From NCBI GenBank assembly GCA_026397695.1, contig JAPLUJ010000430.1, forward strand, positions 1 to 7,403: 7,403 nt of DNA. The letters run 5' to 3'. Below, one piece after another: positions 7,039-7,403 of this stretch (the stretch's first letter is position 1; each line of letters begins with the position of its first letter). This stretch comes from Verrucomicrobiota bacterium. GTDB lineage: Bacteria > Verrucomicrobiota > Verrucomicrobiia > Verrucomicrobiales > Akkermansiaceae. Position numbers and translations under genes: made by a program. Under the pieces are notes generated by a model. It was not told where the DNA came from, did not search any database, and was given only the letters and a program-made list of their open reading frames with translations.

Positions 7039-7329
7039 CCTCGCTGTCCGGCGAAATGCGCGGCAGGCTATGCGGAGCGGAAGTTGCGTGTCAATGAACC
7101 AGATGCGGAAAATTCGCGTTTTCAAAACCGGTGGGTAAGCAGGTCGCCACGGCGAATGCTGGATTTGAGCTGCCACTAGTCGCAGGCATCAGATGAAACC
7201 GGGGCAGCGCTGCTCGCAGATGGCAGCAGTATGGACCGGCAGAGAACGTCTCGCCCTGCCTGTTACGCTTTCGTCTCGTCCTGCATCCGCATGCAGGTCC
7301 GCAGTTGCTCCTTCTCCGCCTGTCCGAAT
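7039..7329. other. non-coding stretch with no convincing gene
   Basis: No reading frame here shows recognisable protein similarity. Besides the candidate ppdK promoter, it holds a 10-bp perfect palindrome, GCAGCGCTGC (7204-7213), and a hairpin with a 7-bp stem CCTGCAT/ATGCAGG and CCGC loop (7280-7297). No T-run follows the hairpin on either strand. No tRNA or other RNA gene was recognised. Confidence 0.5.
7067..7094 (-). promoter_or_regulatory. candidate sigma-70-type promoter for ppdK
   Basis: On the minus strand a perfect TTGACA (7094-7089) is followed after 16 bases by CATAGC (7072-7067), a poor -10 matching TATAAT at three of six positions. An alternative, TAGCCT with an 18-base spacer, is no better. 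The site lies about 150 bases upstream of the ppdK start, upstream of both leader copies. The -35 is good but the -10 is weak, so this is only a candidate. Confidence 0.3.
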
Positions 7330-7403
7330 GCCAGAAAAGCGGCTGAAGAAGAGTTGAGAGAGGAGTTGGGCTATAAAGCAGGTAAGTTGGAAAGAGTTGG
7401 AAA
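7291..7403 (+). CDS. Nudix-hydrolase-like fragment, right-truncated, possibly a broken gene
   Basis: Plus-strand frame open to the window end. From about 7330 it reads ARKAAEEELREELGYKAGKL, matching the second half of a Nudix box (REUxEExGU, here EELREELGY with the first Arg replaced by Glu), and then LERVG, as after the box in ADP-ribose-pyrophosphatase-like proteins. The first half of the box (Gly, five residues, Glu) and the preceding strands are absent upstream in this frame, and I could not find them in the other two plus-strand frames. ATG 7291 is the nearest in-frame start (another at 7231; an in-frame stop lies at 7177-7179), but the upstream residues are Cys/Ser/Arg-rich and do not look like a Nudix N-terminus. 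It may be a 5'-truncated remnant, a junction, or a chance resemblance in purine-rich DNA. Confidence 0.3.
   Translation, partial: MQVRSCSFSACPNARKAAEEELREELGYKAGKLERVG

Noticed and set aside
7280..7297. Rho-independent terminator from the CCTGCAT/ATGCAGG hairpin
   Set aside because: There is no T-run on either side and the stem is short, with no identified gene ending at it.

Overview
The window is a GC-rich bacterial chromosome segment in which every well-supported gene lies on the minus strand. Reading in the direction of transcription (right to left), the order is: pyruvate phosphate dikinase (ppdK), a membrane-anchored class III nucleotide-cyclase-like protein, the release-factor glutamine methyltransferase (prmC), the first committed enzyme of peptidoglycan synthesis (murA), and a class I SAM-dependent methyltransferase that runs off the left edge. 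A short plus-strand fragment with a Nudix-like half-motif sits at the right edge.

The organism makes peptidoglycan (murA) and uses PPDK for pyruvate/PEP interconversion. None of the starts has an obvious Shine-Dalgarno sequence. The PPDK carries a histone-H1-like Lys/Ala tail, and PrmC has NLPY in place of NPPY. Together these suggest a Verrucomicrobiota/PVC-type or other non-Shine-Dalgarno Gram-negative lineage. This placement is a soft inference; no rRNA or marker alignment is available here.

Layout: 1-499 partial methyltransferase; 554-1813 murA; 1814-1958 an intergenic region almost wholly made of 7-bp tandem units that stay in one phase for 140 bp; 1959-2795 prmC; 2796-2881 a short gap without a clear signal; 2882-3880 the cyclase-like gene, noticeably AT-richer than its neighbours; 3881-4079 a gap with a small palindrome and a strong GC hairpin; 4080-6920 ppdK; 6921-7038 a 59-bp tandem duplication forming the ppdK leader; 7039-7329 mostly featureless, with a candidate ppdK promoter; about 7330-7403 a Nudix-like fragment.

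The core genes (murA, prmC, ppdK) are ordinary housekeeping enzymes with intact catalytic residues, and nothing proves they act together. The unusual material is the phased heptamer array abutting the murA start codon, the duplicated ppdK leader, the basic PPDK tail, and the cyclase-like protein with substituted catalytic residues. I see no clear new multi-gene system.
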